This document shows, in pieces, positions 10,241-21,425 of a stretch of 64,000 bases of DNA. How positions within the stretch are numbered: the stretch's first letter is position 1; each line of letters begins with the position of its first letter. The DNA comes from Cryptomeria japonica (lineage: Eukaryota > Streptophyta > Pinopsida > Cupressales > Cupressaceae), in NCBI RefSeq assembly GCF_030272615.1, contig NC_081407.1, positions 151,981,048-152,045,047 on the forward strand, given 5' to 3'. The position numbers were made by a program, and so were the translations under genes. Under the pieces are notes generated by a model that saw only the letters and a program-made list of their open reading frames with translations, was not told the DNA's origin and did no database searches.

Positions 10241-13054
10241 GCTGTACAGAGCATCAGGCTCCCCTGCATACCAGAAAATACCAAAAACATTCAAAAAAAT
10301 GTCCTGAAGAAATACAAAAACATTCAAAAAAAAAGTAAAGAAAAATCATGCATCCAAACGGTGAACAACCACTCCGGTGGCACCTTGGGTAAGTGCGATG
10401 GTGAAAACCTGGCAAACAGGCGCCACTCGTAAAAGGCTATGGCTCCATTGTCTTTCAAACTTGTTGCAATCACATCTACTTCATACATACATCCATCCAT
10501 CCATCAACCATGGCTTGTTATAAATCTACAAATCCAAGAAAGTACTACATGCATCCTGCATCCCGCTTTTTTATAGTCATGTCTAAACTGGGGGCAATTC
10601 CCTTAAACTATTGATGGAAGTGGATTCTACATTGTCTTGTGATTCATTAAAGTTCTTCATTTAAAACTATCTCACAAAATCCACAAACATTCAAAACAAT
10701 TTAAAATCCAAAAACATTCAAAACAATCAAAATCCCAAAAACATTCAAAACAATCAAAATACCAAAAACATTCAAAACAATCACAAAAACCAAAAAACAT
10801 CAAAAAAACATTGAAAATCAATCAACAATAGGGCAATACATTGTACATACCCATCTGAGCAGATCCCAAAGAAACATTGCGACATACTTAACAAAATGAC
10901 CATTTATCAATCAAACCAAACAACATCAACAATCTACACAACAAACTGTCTTCAACAAGGATGCATCCTTCCTTACCAAAACAAAGACAAAAGTGATGTT
11001 TTCTTTGACAAGAAAATTATGTTAAGCTATCAAAATACTTGGTTGGTTTGTGAGTACAAACATTCGTGTATTTGTAACGGGATCTTTCAGCATTATTTTG
11101 TATCATTTGCGCATTATTTCCGATGAAGTTCTGGGGCATGTACTAATGGTGTCTACGTGGGAAGTTCACCAAGCTACGTGATCTTATGCCAAATGCAGTC
11201 ATGGATCATTACGGCTTGTTGACTACAACGTATACCTCGACCATATGAGCATGAACCATTACCAAGGATCTTTATTCTTTATTCTTTACGTATATATTGT
11301 TTGTTTGTAGGTACAATGCTCTTCCTTTGGTTCCTCCTACCTCATCCAAACTGGATAAAGATTTTTATCTCTTAATGCGGTATGCACTTGTCTCAGGATA
11401 TGATCAGCCTAAGATCAAGGAGGACGATCCAAGTCATGCATGAACGGAGATAATCCTTGTCTGTTCCACAAGCAATACTCTGGTCGACTTGACCCTTATA
11501 TCAAGTCGTTGGTATTAACTTGCTATATAAAATCCATGTAAGGAATACTCAGGTCATCTTGAATCATTATGTCAAGATGCTTGTATTCCCTTCCAACATT
11601 TTAAAGCTCAATGATGAAAATAGAGCACTATGGATCGTCATTTCATCTCATCTGTTTATATCTAGCATTCTCTTGTATATCACCCATCCATTCATTCATT
11701 CATATGTAGGCTTTATATGCAAAAGTGACCATTAAAGCTGGTCTTGGATACAATCATGACCAAGTACTCTGATACATCATCAATGCATCATGCAAAGTCT
11801 TACAAACCTTGCATTCCTCATGGTCATATCATCATCGCATTTAGTTGCATCTTGCATTAAGTACATTCATGTCATTTTTTACTTAACAATGCATATAGTT
11901 CATTTTTGACATTTTCATTAAAACATTTGCATCATTGCATCAATCATAAAATAATTAGATTCATTCGTAGGATCAAATTGTCTTTGATTGTTTTAAATCA
12001 TTTACTAGGCATTCATTTAGTGTCAGTTATCCATCATCATTTCATCATCCTTTATCATTTCTTATTGCATACATTCATTAGTGAAAAGGTGCATTCATTC
12101 ATTATTAAGTATCTTATTATGCTCATTTTAGGATTCGTTCACATTGCATTTCATTATCCTCTTTTTTAAATTGCATTAAGGTGCAGTTATTAAAACCATA
12201 AGTTATAATATCATCACATTATCATTTTTACTTAAATCATATTTAAGCGTTTAGAATCATAAATCCTTTTGTTTCTGAACATTGGTTCATACCATTTTAT
12301 ATATATCCATTTTACATATGCATTCATTTAGGCATTATCATATAAACATTTGTACTTTACATTTTGCTTATCCATATTACATTCATCTAAAAACATCTAG
12401 ATGCATATCCATACATAAACATCATTCATTCGACCATTGCATTAACATCATCGCATAAATTATCGTTGCATAGGAAACACCAAAATCCTGTTCATAAATA
12501 ATCACAAGCATACATCATCATCATGGCATTACATACATAAGGCATTACATCAAAAATCAAACAAATCATACATATATAAACCTGCATTCACATGTCAATA
12601 TCCCACATCATACATCATCATAAAAACATGCATAAAAGAAACATCTCATCAAATGCATACATATACACAAATCCATCTAAACAATAACTCATCATCCTGC
12701 ATAAACATCCATACATATCAACTGCATATCATCAAAATATGGGATCTCCTCATATATATAATCTCATATATCAGAGTACAATGAAGTCTACAAAATCGGC
12801 TACCAAGAGCCATCCAAGATACAGTCCAAAAAATAAACAATGGTACAATACATATATGCAAAAATGCTCTCTCAAACGCCACTCTGGCCAGATGCTATCC
12901 CACCACCTCCTCCACCTCCACCTGCTCCACCACTGGTGCCTGCACCACCTGATCCATCTCTTCGTGGAGGCCTCATCGAACCACCACTCACTCCTGCATC
13001 CACTGATCTCTCCCTCCGCAGAGGACCCATCACACCCCCACTGCTCTGCACCCT
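10241..13054 (+). other. 3' noncoding part of the Tat element between pol and antisense ORF
   Basis: No coding sequence is recognised. The first part has repeats around CCAAAAACATTCAAAA (10270-10330, 10668-10815). About 10340-10450 is a GC-richer block. From 11650 to 12740 the strand is rich in CATT/CATC/ATAC simple runs. The proline-rich plus-strand frame at 12840-13094 is best read as the complement of the antisense ORF tail. Confidence 0.6.
10668..10815 (+). repeat. Tandem repeat of about 27 bp, five degenerate copies
   Basis: Units of the type CCAAAAACATTCAAAACAAT, followed by CAAAAT, recur head to tail. Two looser copies lie upstream at 10270-10330. A-rich, with no coding potential. Confidence 0.75.
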
Positions 13055-14172
13055 CTACGATCGCTCTGATCTAGCCTGTCGCATCTGCGAATAGCTAAGA
13101 GCTCGCTGACTAACTGGCACCACCTGCTCATATAAACCCCGCCAGTAGTCTATCTCCGCCTGTGCTCGCCGCATCTCCCCCATGCGTACCTTTCCTGAAT
13201 AACCCGAGCATACTCCCCTGATCCACTAGACAGTCCCTACTGCCATCCAAACTGTCTCAGCACTCCCCCGAGCACCTGTCTCTCCACATGGTACGAGGTC
13301 CTCCCAATGAGGAATCGAGTCATAAACACATACAGCAGTGCCGCGGCATCGTCATCCCATGGATCACACTCCAAGTATGGTCGCCATATAACTGCATCCA
13401 GATCGTCTAATGCTCGCCACCACCACTCTAACTTCCCCAGGTGGGGCTGACTCATCATGTCGCTATACATGAACATGTACGGCTGATCTACTGCACGGAA
13501 TCTCAGACTCACCGGTCGAGTCACTGGTAGGTGCTCCCAGACCCAAATATGCAACAGCATCACTCCCACTACTAAAGAACCCCTCCCTCGATAAACCACC
13601 TCATGGAGCTCCTGGTACAAGTGCACCAGCATGCACGACCCCCACGCAAACCAAGTCCCCTCAGTCATCATCATCTCGATCACCTGTCCCCATCCCACAG
13701 CCAAACGATGTGATCGTCTGTCTGGACAAAGAAGTCCTCCCACGATACCTGATAAGACTACTGGAAGAGGCTCATATAACACCGCTATCTCCTCCCAGGC
13801 AATCGAGCCATCATCAATAAACACGTCCTCATCAAAAATCCTCTGAACTGCAAGGGTCCCCCAGGATCTGTCATATGTGACCAGCTCCCCTCGCATCGGA
13901 ATCCGTAGGATGCGCCACACATCCTCTAAGGTCACTGTCATCTCCCCCTGTGCCAGATGGAAGGTGCACGTCTCGTTGTGCCACTGCTCTGCTAATGCTG
14001 TGATCAATCCGTGATTCATACGAATCACGGGCATGTGCATCACCTCATATAGTCTCGTCGCCGCAATACAATCAATCTCTGCCTGTGTCAATCGATCCCG
14101 CAACCCCTGTGTCGCAAGATGTCGCTCGCGTAACTACAACACGCTCAGCTCCTCCTACACATGGACATTCAT
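13055..14172 (-). pseudogene. Antisense plant mobile domain (PMD) ORF of the Tat element
   Basis: The minus-strand frame from ATG 14172 encodes a PMD-like domain (Pfam PMD/MAIN family): the N-terminal RLYEVMHMPVIRMNHGLITALAEQW segment, FHLAQGEMTVTLEDV, GGLLCPDRRSHRLAVGWGQ and the WEHLPVTRP region. Host relatives (MAIN, MAIL) act in silencing. PMD ORFs in Tat-type elements are known, and their role is unclear. Breaks: TAG 14157-14155, TAG 14136-14134, TAG 13239-13237, then one frameshift near 13185. After it the frame resumes to TAG 13057-13055 with a charged helical tail (AQAEIDYWRGLYEQVV and on). The longest uninterrupted stretch is 288 codons (14103-13237). It is oriented opposite to gag-pol. 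Confidence 0.85.
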
Positions 14173-14429
14173 CAATCATGATCAGTTGTTTTGTTTTCAA
14201 ACTTTCTTAAGTTTAAACCTAAACTATCAATAGATACTTTGATCAAGTATCTTCGGGTCTCAACAGGTAAGCAATCATGGCCACCTAGACTTCAACGGGC
14301 ATTTATCCTAATGACCTAAGTCTCATCAGGCTGCTATGGTTCAAAACAACTCCCACTTCACATCGCCATCCATCCATCATTGGCATCAGAAGACTTTCTT
14401 CATCCAAACTGGAGCATCTCTTTATCCTA

Positions 14430-14745
14430 AAACAAAAGCACTATTATACCAACAAAAGTGTTAGTTTCTCAACAATTGTGCTACAACCCTAACAAAAGCA
14501 CTCAATCAGTTATCCAACAACGCTCAAACTATAAATGTGCTAACACCACTACACAGTAGCGCTAATTTAGATCAATAGCGCTCAATCAAGCCCTCAATAG
14601 CGCTTCTTTATCAATAGTGCCTAAACTTGCATACAATAGCGCTAAAACATTTCAAAAGCGCTCAAACAATGGGGCAATTGCGTCATTGCGGCACGATAGC
14701 GCTAGTTCATAGAGCAAAAGCGCCAAAACCATAGTTCCAACGCTC
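14430..14745 (-). repeat. Array of about 15 AGCGCTATTG-type repeats in the antisense leader
   Basis: On the plus strand the units read CAATAGCGCT or CAAAAGCGCT with variants, spaced about 20 nt apart. They are the reverse complement of the array at 240-495. Relative to the antisense mobile-domain ORF, the array lies 260-570 bp upstream of the start and reads in the same sense as the gag-pol leader array does. Confidence 0.8.
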
Positions 14746-14990
14746 TTGCTCCGACTCAACTTGGACTCAGTAAAAAGCCTATCAAAAATGCGTAAAAATC
14801 CAAATTTCCAATTTACGTACCGCTGGTCCATAGTCGTCTGGCCGCTGGAACCGTCAAACTCGCTCAAATCTATGCTCGGTAATCGGTATCGGCATCCTGA
14901 CTGCTACTCGCTCCTCCAAAAGGTCACTATCAGAGCTCTGGTTTCACACTGGTCGCGGTCACAAATGATCCTGTTTTCACCCCTTTCACC

Positions 14991-15000
14991 CCATTTATAC
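14991..15000 (-). promoter_or_regulatory. TATA box for antisense transcription of the mobile-domain ORF
   Basis: GTATAAATGG on the minus strand, in a GC-rich setting, about 310 bp from the 3' LTR start and about 820 bp upstream of the antisense ATG. A TATA box sits at the corresponding place (about 284 bp from the LTR start, same direction) in the second Tat copy at 54484-54491. Conserved placement in diverged copies supports a real promoter; activity is inferred. Confidence 0.6.
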
Positions 15001-15292
15001 CCTTCGCCGTCACCGTAACTCTCCCCCCGCTCACCGCCGTGGTCACCATAACTTCCCGAGCCCCCCATTTCTCCATTTTACCCCCATGTTCTTCTATTTT
15101 TCACTCGTATGGCTCACTTCTCTTCTAACACTCTGCCAATTCTCATTCTTTTTCGAGAGATCGCCCGATTTTTCAAAAAAATTCGACCCATCTCTCGAGG
15201 GGGCATACCACCCATTAAATTTACATTTTATGGGACATTTCTTCACACCAGTTTTTCTTTCTTTGAAACAACGAGATAAACCGCACCGTCTC

Positions 15293-15305
15293 AAAGAGGG
15301 GCAAA
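15293..15305 (+). other. Polypurine tract of the Tat element
   Basis: AAAGAGGGGCAAA directly precedes the TGTAG start of the 3' LTR. The same tract is found at the second copy (54201-54213, minus strand). It primes plus-strand DNA synthesis. Confidence 0.9.
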
Positions 15306-16689
15306 TGTAGTCACACAAATCTGTCCAGCTTAATTAAATAAATATTCGCTATTTATTTGATTAAAAATCTACTAGCCATCAGTTAATTAAATTAATATTA
15401 ATTAATTTATTCCCAAACATTCTTCTATTAATTAAATAAATTATTCAATTTATTTTAATTAATTCATTAAATCAAATTCCAATCAATTAAATAAATAAAA
15501 TCTATTTATTTAATTAAAATCCCTTTTTCCTCTTTTAAATAAATTAAATAAAAACATTTATTTAAATCATTATCCCCCCCCACTTGCATTTTCCTACAAA
15601 TGCAACTTGCACACATTTATTGAAATAAATGAATTTTTATTTTAATAAAATCCTATTTTCCCTCACCCACCAAATCCACTTGCAAAATCTAATCCCCTTC
15701 TAGATTCTTCTAACCCCTTCCTAATTAGCCTAATCCATCCCCTAATTATTGTCACATTCCTAAGCAAAATGGAGTCACTTCTCAAAGACTTCAAAAGTCT
15801 TTGAAAAGCATTTAATGCTTTGTGTGTTCAACAAATTAACCCCCAAAGTCTTCCAAGACCACTAATGGCTCTTACATGACCATTTATGGCTCTTACATAA
15901 CCATTTATGGTTATTTCAAACTTGTCTCCCCAAACATTTATTGTTTTGACCATATTCATCATTTTCACATTTGCACAAGAGTTTATCCATTGGATAAAAG
16001 TTTTATTCTTTGAATAAAAAGTTTATTCATTCAACTAACCTTGACTCTAACTCTCAAAGTCATATCAAGCATTTAATGTTTATTCCCTCCCCTCTCAACC
16101 TATCTCACATTAACACTTGTCATCCTGGGATTGGGTTGAAAGCTCTCACATGGATTTGAAATCATTCAATCCTGACCCTTGTTGAGATTACTCAATCTCA
16201 ACCATCCATTGCTCCATTTTTCCTATAAATAGAGCCCATTTCTTCATAATTCAGATCCTGAAAACTTGTATGCATTTAACCTATAGGCATTTTAGAGAGC
16301 ATTTAGCATAGCAAACTAAAATCTTGTTGTTTTTGGGTTAAAATCAATCATTTTATTATCATCTAGTATTTTAGCTTTTCATTTTACATTAAGAGCAATA
16401 TTTCAATCTCAAACCTCCATAAGCATCCATAGTGCAAAAAGTTGCTGAGAGCTACACTATTTTGGAACTTGGAGAGGAGAGGAACAAGGGAGAAGGAGAT
16501 AAGAACATGCTAAGAGGAATTTGGATATGCCTCATTATCTTTGTTTCGTTTGTTAGATATATTAGCATGATTTTAACATCTCCTTTGATATGCCTGTTTA
16601 GATTAGCTTTTGGTTAACTAACACTAACGATTTTCTGGTTTCTTGTGTTGTTGGTCATTTGCTAACCTTGTCCATTTTGCAGAGCATCA
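15306..16689 (+). repeat. 3' LTR of the Tat element, 1384 bp
   Basis: Starts TGTAGTCACAC after the PPT and ends GCATCA, matching the 5' LTR end at 146. The first 350 bp are AT-rich with repeated TTAATTAAATAAAT-type runs. A TATA box (TATAAATA) is at 16224-16231, so transcription would start near 16255. The last 146 bp have three differences from the 5' LTR. Confidence 0.9.
16224..16231 (+). promoter_or_regulatory. LTR TATA box
   Basis: TATAAATA within CCTATAAATAGAGCCC, a typical plant promoter core, placed 465 bp before the LTR end. The second, inverted Tat LTR has CTATAAATTG at 53460-53451. Confidence 0.75.
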
Positions 16690-19600
16690 GTAACAACCAC
16701 CTCCAACTATAGCAACACTTGGTATCCAACTCCATGGTGTCTTTTACACCCTTACTATTAACTTAGTCATAGGTTTTGACTAAGGAAAAAGGGGCAAGTT
16801 TATATGTTTCGTTTCCAGGTATTCCTTATTGTAAATTTATTGTATAGGTCTCTTTAAATAAAAATTATCATTTGCACATGGTGATCCAAATTATTTGAAT
16901 TTTGATGCTAAAATCAATAGTGGAAATGTGTGCTTTAGAGTCACAAATCAAATAGATTGACTTTAACTTGAAATGGCTCATATTTCTTTTATACATATCC
17001 TCTAGATTCCTAATACTATATTTTGAGGCCTCAGTGTAGAGTCAAAAATTTCATACCCCTTCACAATTTTACCTACACTTTTGTAGTCACTTTTGTGTCC
17101 ATTCCCCTAGCATTTTAGTAGGCTCATTTCAGCCCTTGCATCAACCTTTTTCCTCTCAGGATGCTTGGGACACCTTTTCAACAACTACCTTTCAACATCA
17201 ATTTTCCATTAATCGTGTGTTTCTCTTGCCACCCATCATTTTTTAGCATGATTTGTTTGGACACTAGCACACCACACGGATGTCTATGCACTACGCAAAC
17301 ATCCCACAATGTCTTAACGTTCAAATATCAATTCTAATTAAGCATTTTGATACTTGTCAGCTACCCAGGTTGGTGGAAACAACTTGGAATATTCTAGACC
17401 AACTTGACAACCCTCTTTTTCCCTTCTATTCTCTCTTTTAAATATCTCTCTTTCATTCATGCAATCTCTTTGGGTTCTCTCAATAAATCTCTCTTGTTCT
17501 CTTGGATCTCATAGCTTTCTCTTTCTCTCTCTTGCTTGCTACAACAATCTCTAACTTGCTACATAACTCTGAAGCTCTCACAATAATCTTTTGCAACTCT
17601 CCTAGCTTTCTTGATCCTTGCTAGTAATATTTATATATCTTGTCCTTGAGCATCTTGGGATTCATCACATCCCTTATCTATCAAGCATTTATCTTGTCTA
17701 TTTTCATTTTATCTATCTATCTATTTGGTTGTTGTGGAGGTGGAAACACCAAAATAGGGATCTGATTAAGGCAAGTCCCCAAGTAGCCCCAAACATTTTT
17801 CCTCTTCTATATTTGTGCAAGTTAATTGGAAGAATTTAAAGGCATAGAGTTTTGCATTTTTATATCTATTTTATTTTCATTTATATATGTTATCTAGTAT
17901 TTGTTGTTACGTTTCTAATTTCTGGGTTTTGTAGGTTAGCCAAAACACATAGTTGAGTTTTTTGCCATTTTATGAGTCTTGTGTTTCAATTTGTACGAGA
18001 CTACAATGAACTGCGTAGACGTCTACACATCGCACTGGCGTCCTTGGCCAAGACACTCAAATTTGGACTGAAGAGTCCCTATTGTTTGCACTTTCTAGTT
18101 TTGTAATCAAAACCTTAATTTTCTTTATCTATAATTAGATATATTCAATAGTGTAAGTAGTTGAGATATCTGAATGTATGAAGTGAAATTGGCTCTCAAG
18201 AGAACATAGTTTTTCCCTTTGCAAGGTAACATTTCTTCCATTACACTAAGGATAGAAACAATAAAGATGGAATGCATAATATTCAACAAGGTTTCTCTAC
18301 AAAAGAAGCAAAACTAACACAACTACAAGCAAAGTGCCTATAATTCCATGATCTTACTCCAACAACAACAAATAATGGAAGTTGAGAAGGTTACAAAATA
18401 TTCTCAAGATAAACTCTAGTACCAACAAAGCCTTGGGATTATGCACTACATCTATTGTCTCAATTGTTTTCACTTGCATGGTAGGTTGGTCAGCCTTAGC
18501 AAGAAATTCACAAGTTACTTAACTGAACCATGCATCCACAAGATCACACTTTTCAATAAAACTTGTTGCATCCCCCCTATAACAATCATGCCAATCATAT
18601 TGCATGTGCAACACTTGAAAGTAACATGTACAATTGCAATGCTACTTGTGCAATGCACATACTTTTTAAGTGCACTATCCATAGTGCCTTGGATGTTATG
18701 CATCACATTCAAAGCTCCACTTAGATTACTTCCAATACCTATGAAGGTGACATCAAGATGGTTGTAACTTATTATTTTCTAGCTAGCATAAAAGTCAAAC
18801 TATTGAATAGGTTGATCATTTCTAGAGACTACACAACTATTAAAGTAGCATATAGTTGGATTGAACTAGTTGGGTGGAGGAATGTTGCTTCATCTTTATA
18901 GTGTTCCTACAAGCATACATCTCTATTTGTGTTCACATGTTAGATCTCACATTTCATCTACATAATTGTAGGCCACTATATAAAGCCTTATCATCATTGC
19001 ATCAATGCTCTTGCTACAAGACACCTCGGCATTTACATTAGAAGCTTCATCTAGATAGAGAGGATTTTTTGATACACAACATTAGCCAACTATCAAATCA
19101 AGATCTTTCAATTTTACAAAGCACATTTTAGATTGTGTCATACAACCACTTCAACTAGCACTATTTTTTTTATTTGGTTGCATTCTACAACTATGTTCGT
19201 TCTACATTTCATTCTCATGTGCACCTAAAGAGTCTACACATTCCTTAACAAAGCAACATGTGTTCACCTACACCCTTTCCATTTTTAGTATCAAGTGTAG
19301 GGAAAAATAATCCCTTAAAATTTGCAAATATTCATTGTTAGGACCTCAATTCAAACAACAATTATGTTACTCCACTCTGGATCTTCAACATTCCTATGTA
19401 CAGATACAACTCTTTGTTGCATTGCATCTACAATTCATCAATAGATATGTGCACCATCATCAACTATGCATCATATACACCTCAAGTGGAATAACATAGT
19501 TAGCCTTGTCTCATTCTTAATTTGTTACCTTTCAGTGTGTTCTCATGCAATGTGAGTCGTAACCCTTCAAGAAAGGGAAAACAATCCAAGCACAACCACA

Positions 19601-21369
19601 CATTGTGTCATCGGGCATCTTCAACTTCTTGCAAGGTTCTTCATTGCATGTTGATATGCAATGGAAATTGTCTCTCTTTAATAAGTGTGAATGATTTGAG
19701 TGTAATGTCACACATTGGGTTAATAACACAATCTCATGCCATGACATTTCTTGCATGCTCATACAACACCAAGATGCCTCATGTGCATAGGTAAATTCCT
19801 TATAATATAACTTTGTACATATTTGCACAAGCCTTAATCTTAATAGTTATACATAACAACATAGCTCAATGCAACACAATGCAAGTTAGCCATCCCCTCT
19901 TAATTAATAGTTTTTCATGCAAGCTTCAAATAGCTTCACAAAGCCATATCCAACACCATGCATTACACATACTGTGTTTTTATCTGCACTATGTTCTCCT
20001 ACAAGCTCTAAATTTACGACTTAGCATTGGACCAAATGTCACACGTATGGAATGACATTATCCACATTCTCTTCATCCATACATGTGTGACACCTAGTAG
20101 GTTATGTGCCATAGGTTTTGGCTCCACATAAGTTCACAATTTGGCAAATACAAGTTTGATACCTATTGTCATTCTCATTGCATCAAGCTATGTATAAATA
20201 CCTACCTTGTACACATTTTTAAGTAGGTGGCCTACAATTATGAATGGGCTCTCCTCTAATCTCTTGGTAAGTTAGATGGATGCATTCCCTATTTGATCGC
20301 AAGAGCCTGCATTCATACCTCATTCTTTATATTATATGTAACCTATTCCACTAATGAATAGAATAAATTTTTATCACATCTTTCTCATGTTGTGCTTAAT
20401 CTCCGTCATGATATGAATCTTTTGTACTTCAAGTGTGCTACATGGATATATCCTAATCTTCATTAGCCTAGCTTTATAGTCTAATAAAGTGCAAGGTTGT
20501 CCTTCAGTTTCAACCATGTACTGGATCACAAGTACATGTTCAACCATATTCGTGCATAGTTCAATTTTCTTTTTAGACTGTAAGGATCAGGTATAGCACC
20601 GTGATGCTGGCGCGACATGTCCTCTACTACCACGTGGGTTTGGGAGAGACTAGACCTCATGACCTCATACTTTAGCACTAGAAGTTCTCGCCAATCAAGC
20701 TAGGCCCCAACCCTTCTTCTAACCAACTTTAAAATACATATTTCTTTTAATTATTTTACTTATATATTAAATCTAATCAAATACATTACTAAATCATTCA
20801 GCATTTATATTAATTTGATTATTATATTTTATTACTAAAATTTGTTTTATGTATAATTGTTGTACTTAAGTATCTACATAGGAGTCTAGAGCTAAGCTTT
20901 CATTTAATTTCCATTCATCTTTAAATCTAAGAAACTTAACTATTACACTTGTGAAAGTAAGCAAGACACACGAAATGGAAACATAATACAGACAAACACT
21001 TGTGTGCAATTTTCTATTATTTCCGAAAATGCTTTGTAAAAGATGTCAGGCGGTTGGGAATGTTTTCCAAGGTATTTTTGCATACTGGTTTGCATGACTC
21101 ACGTATCAAGTTGATGAAAAGCGATCTAATATTCGCTACTCTAATCTTTATCTCCGGTATTCTCAAATATCCTTGTCAATAAATACAATAATGGTTTCGT
21201 GGCGTCGGGGGAAGAAACGAATCATTGACACACAAGCTTAGATTACAGATTTCCAATTGCAGTAAAGTTGGCACACACAAACCAAGAATACTTGCAATAA
21301 AAGTTGGCACACAAAAACCAGAAGAATTCAATTAAAGTTGCTCGAATCCAGAAACATACAAAAACATAA
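16690..21369. other. Intergenic DNA without recognised gene
   Basis: No domain-bearing frame, tRNA or LTR pair was recognised. There is a CT-rich stretch at 17400-17560 and AT-rich DNA at 20740-20980. Short frames (18441-18767, 19522-19794 and others) look like chance openings. About 21255-21345 holds two near-copies of AAAGTTGGCACACA just downstream of the aminomutase-like gene. Confidence 0.6.
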
Positions 21370-21375
21370 TTTATT
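21370..21375 (-). terminator. Poly(A) signal of the aminomutase-like gene
   Basis: AATAAA on the minus strand, 51 bp beyond the stop codon. This is the only canonical signal close to the gene end. Confidence 0.6.
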
Positions 21376-21425
21376 GAAACAGAAACGGACTAGGAGGCGG
21401 CAAAATGGATAAACTATGGAATTGA

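Larger units (their letters stand above)
1..16689 (+). mobile_element. Ty3/gypsy LTR retrotransposon, Tat lineage, 5' end cut by window
   Basis: Parts in order: 3' end of the 5' LTR (1-146), PBS, about 2.8 kb leader, one gag-pol frame (2930-10240), 3' noncoding DNA, an antisense plant-mobile-domain ORF (13055-14172), PPT (15293-15305) and 3' LTR (15306-16689). The order gag-PR-RT-RNaseH-second RNaseH-IN, and the additional antisense ORF, are known traits of the Tat lineage. The 146 bp visible in both LTRs match without gaps and with three substitutions, so insertion was not very ancient. All 15 breaks in gag-pol are stop codons and none is a frameshift. The element is not autonomous now. The expected target duplication is the five bases after 16689 (gtaac); its partner lies outside the window. 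Confidence 0.93.

Noticed and set aside
12840-13094. Proline-rich plus-strand ORF
   Set aside because: It is the complement of the Gly/Ser/Trp-rich tail of the antisense mobile-domain ORF.
17400-18100. Possible LTR or leader-like CT-rich region
   Set aside because: No partner repeat, PBS or PPT was found.
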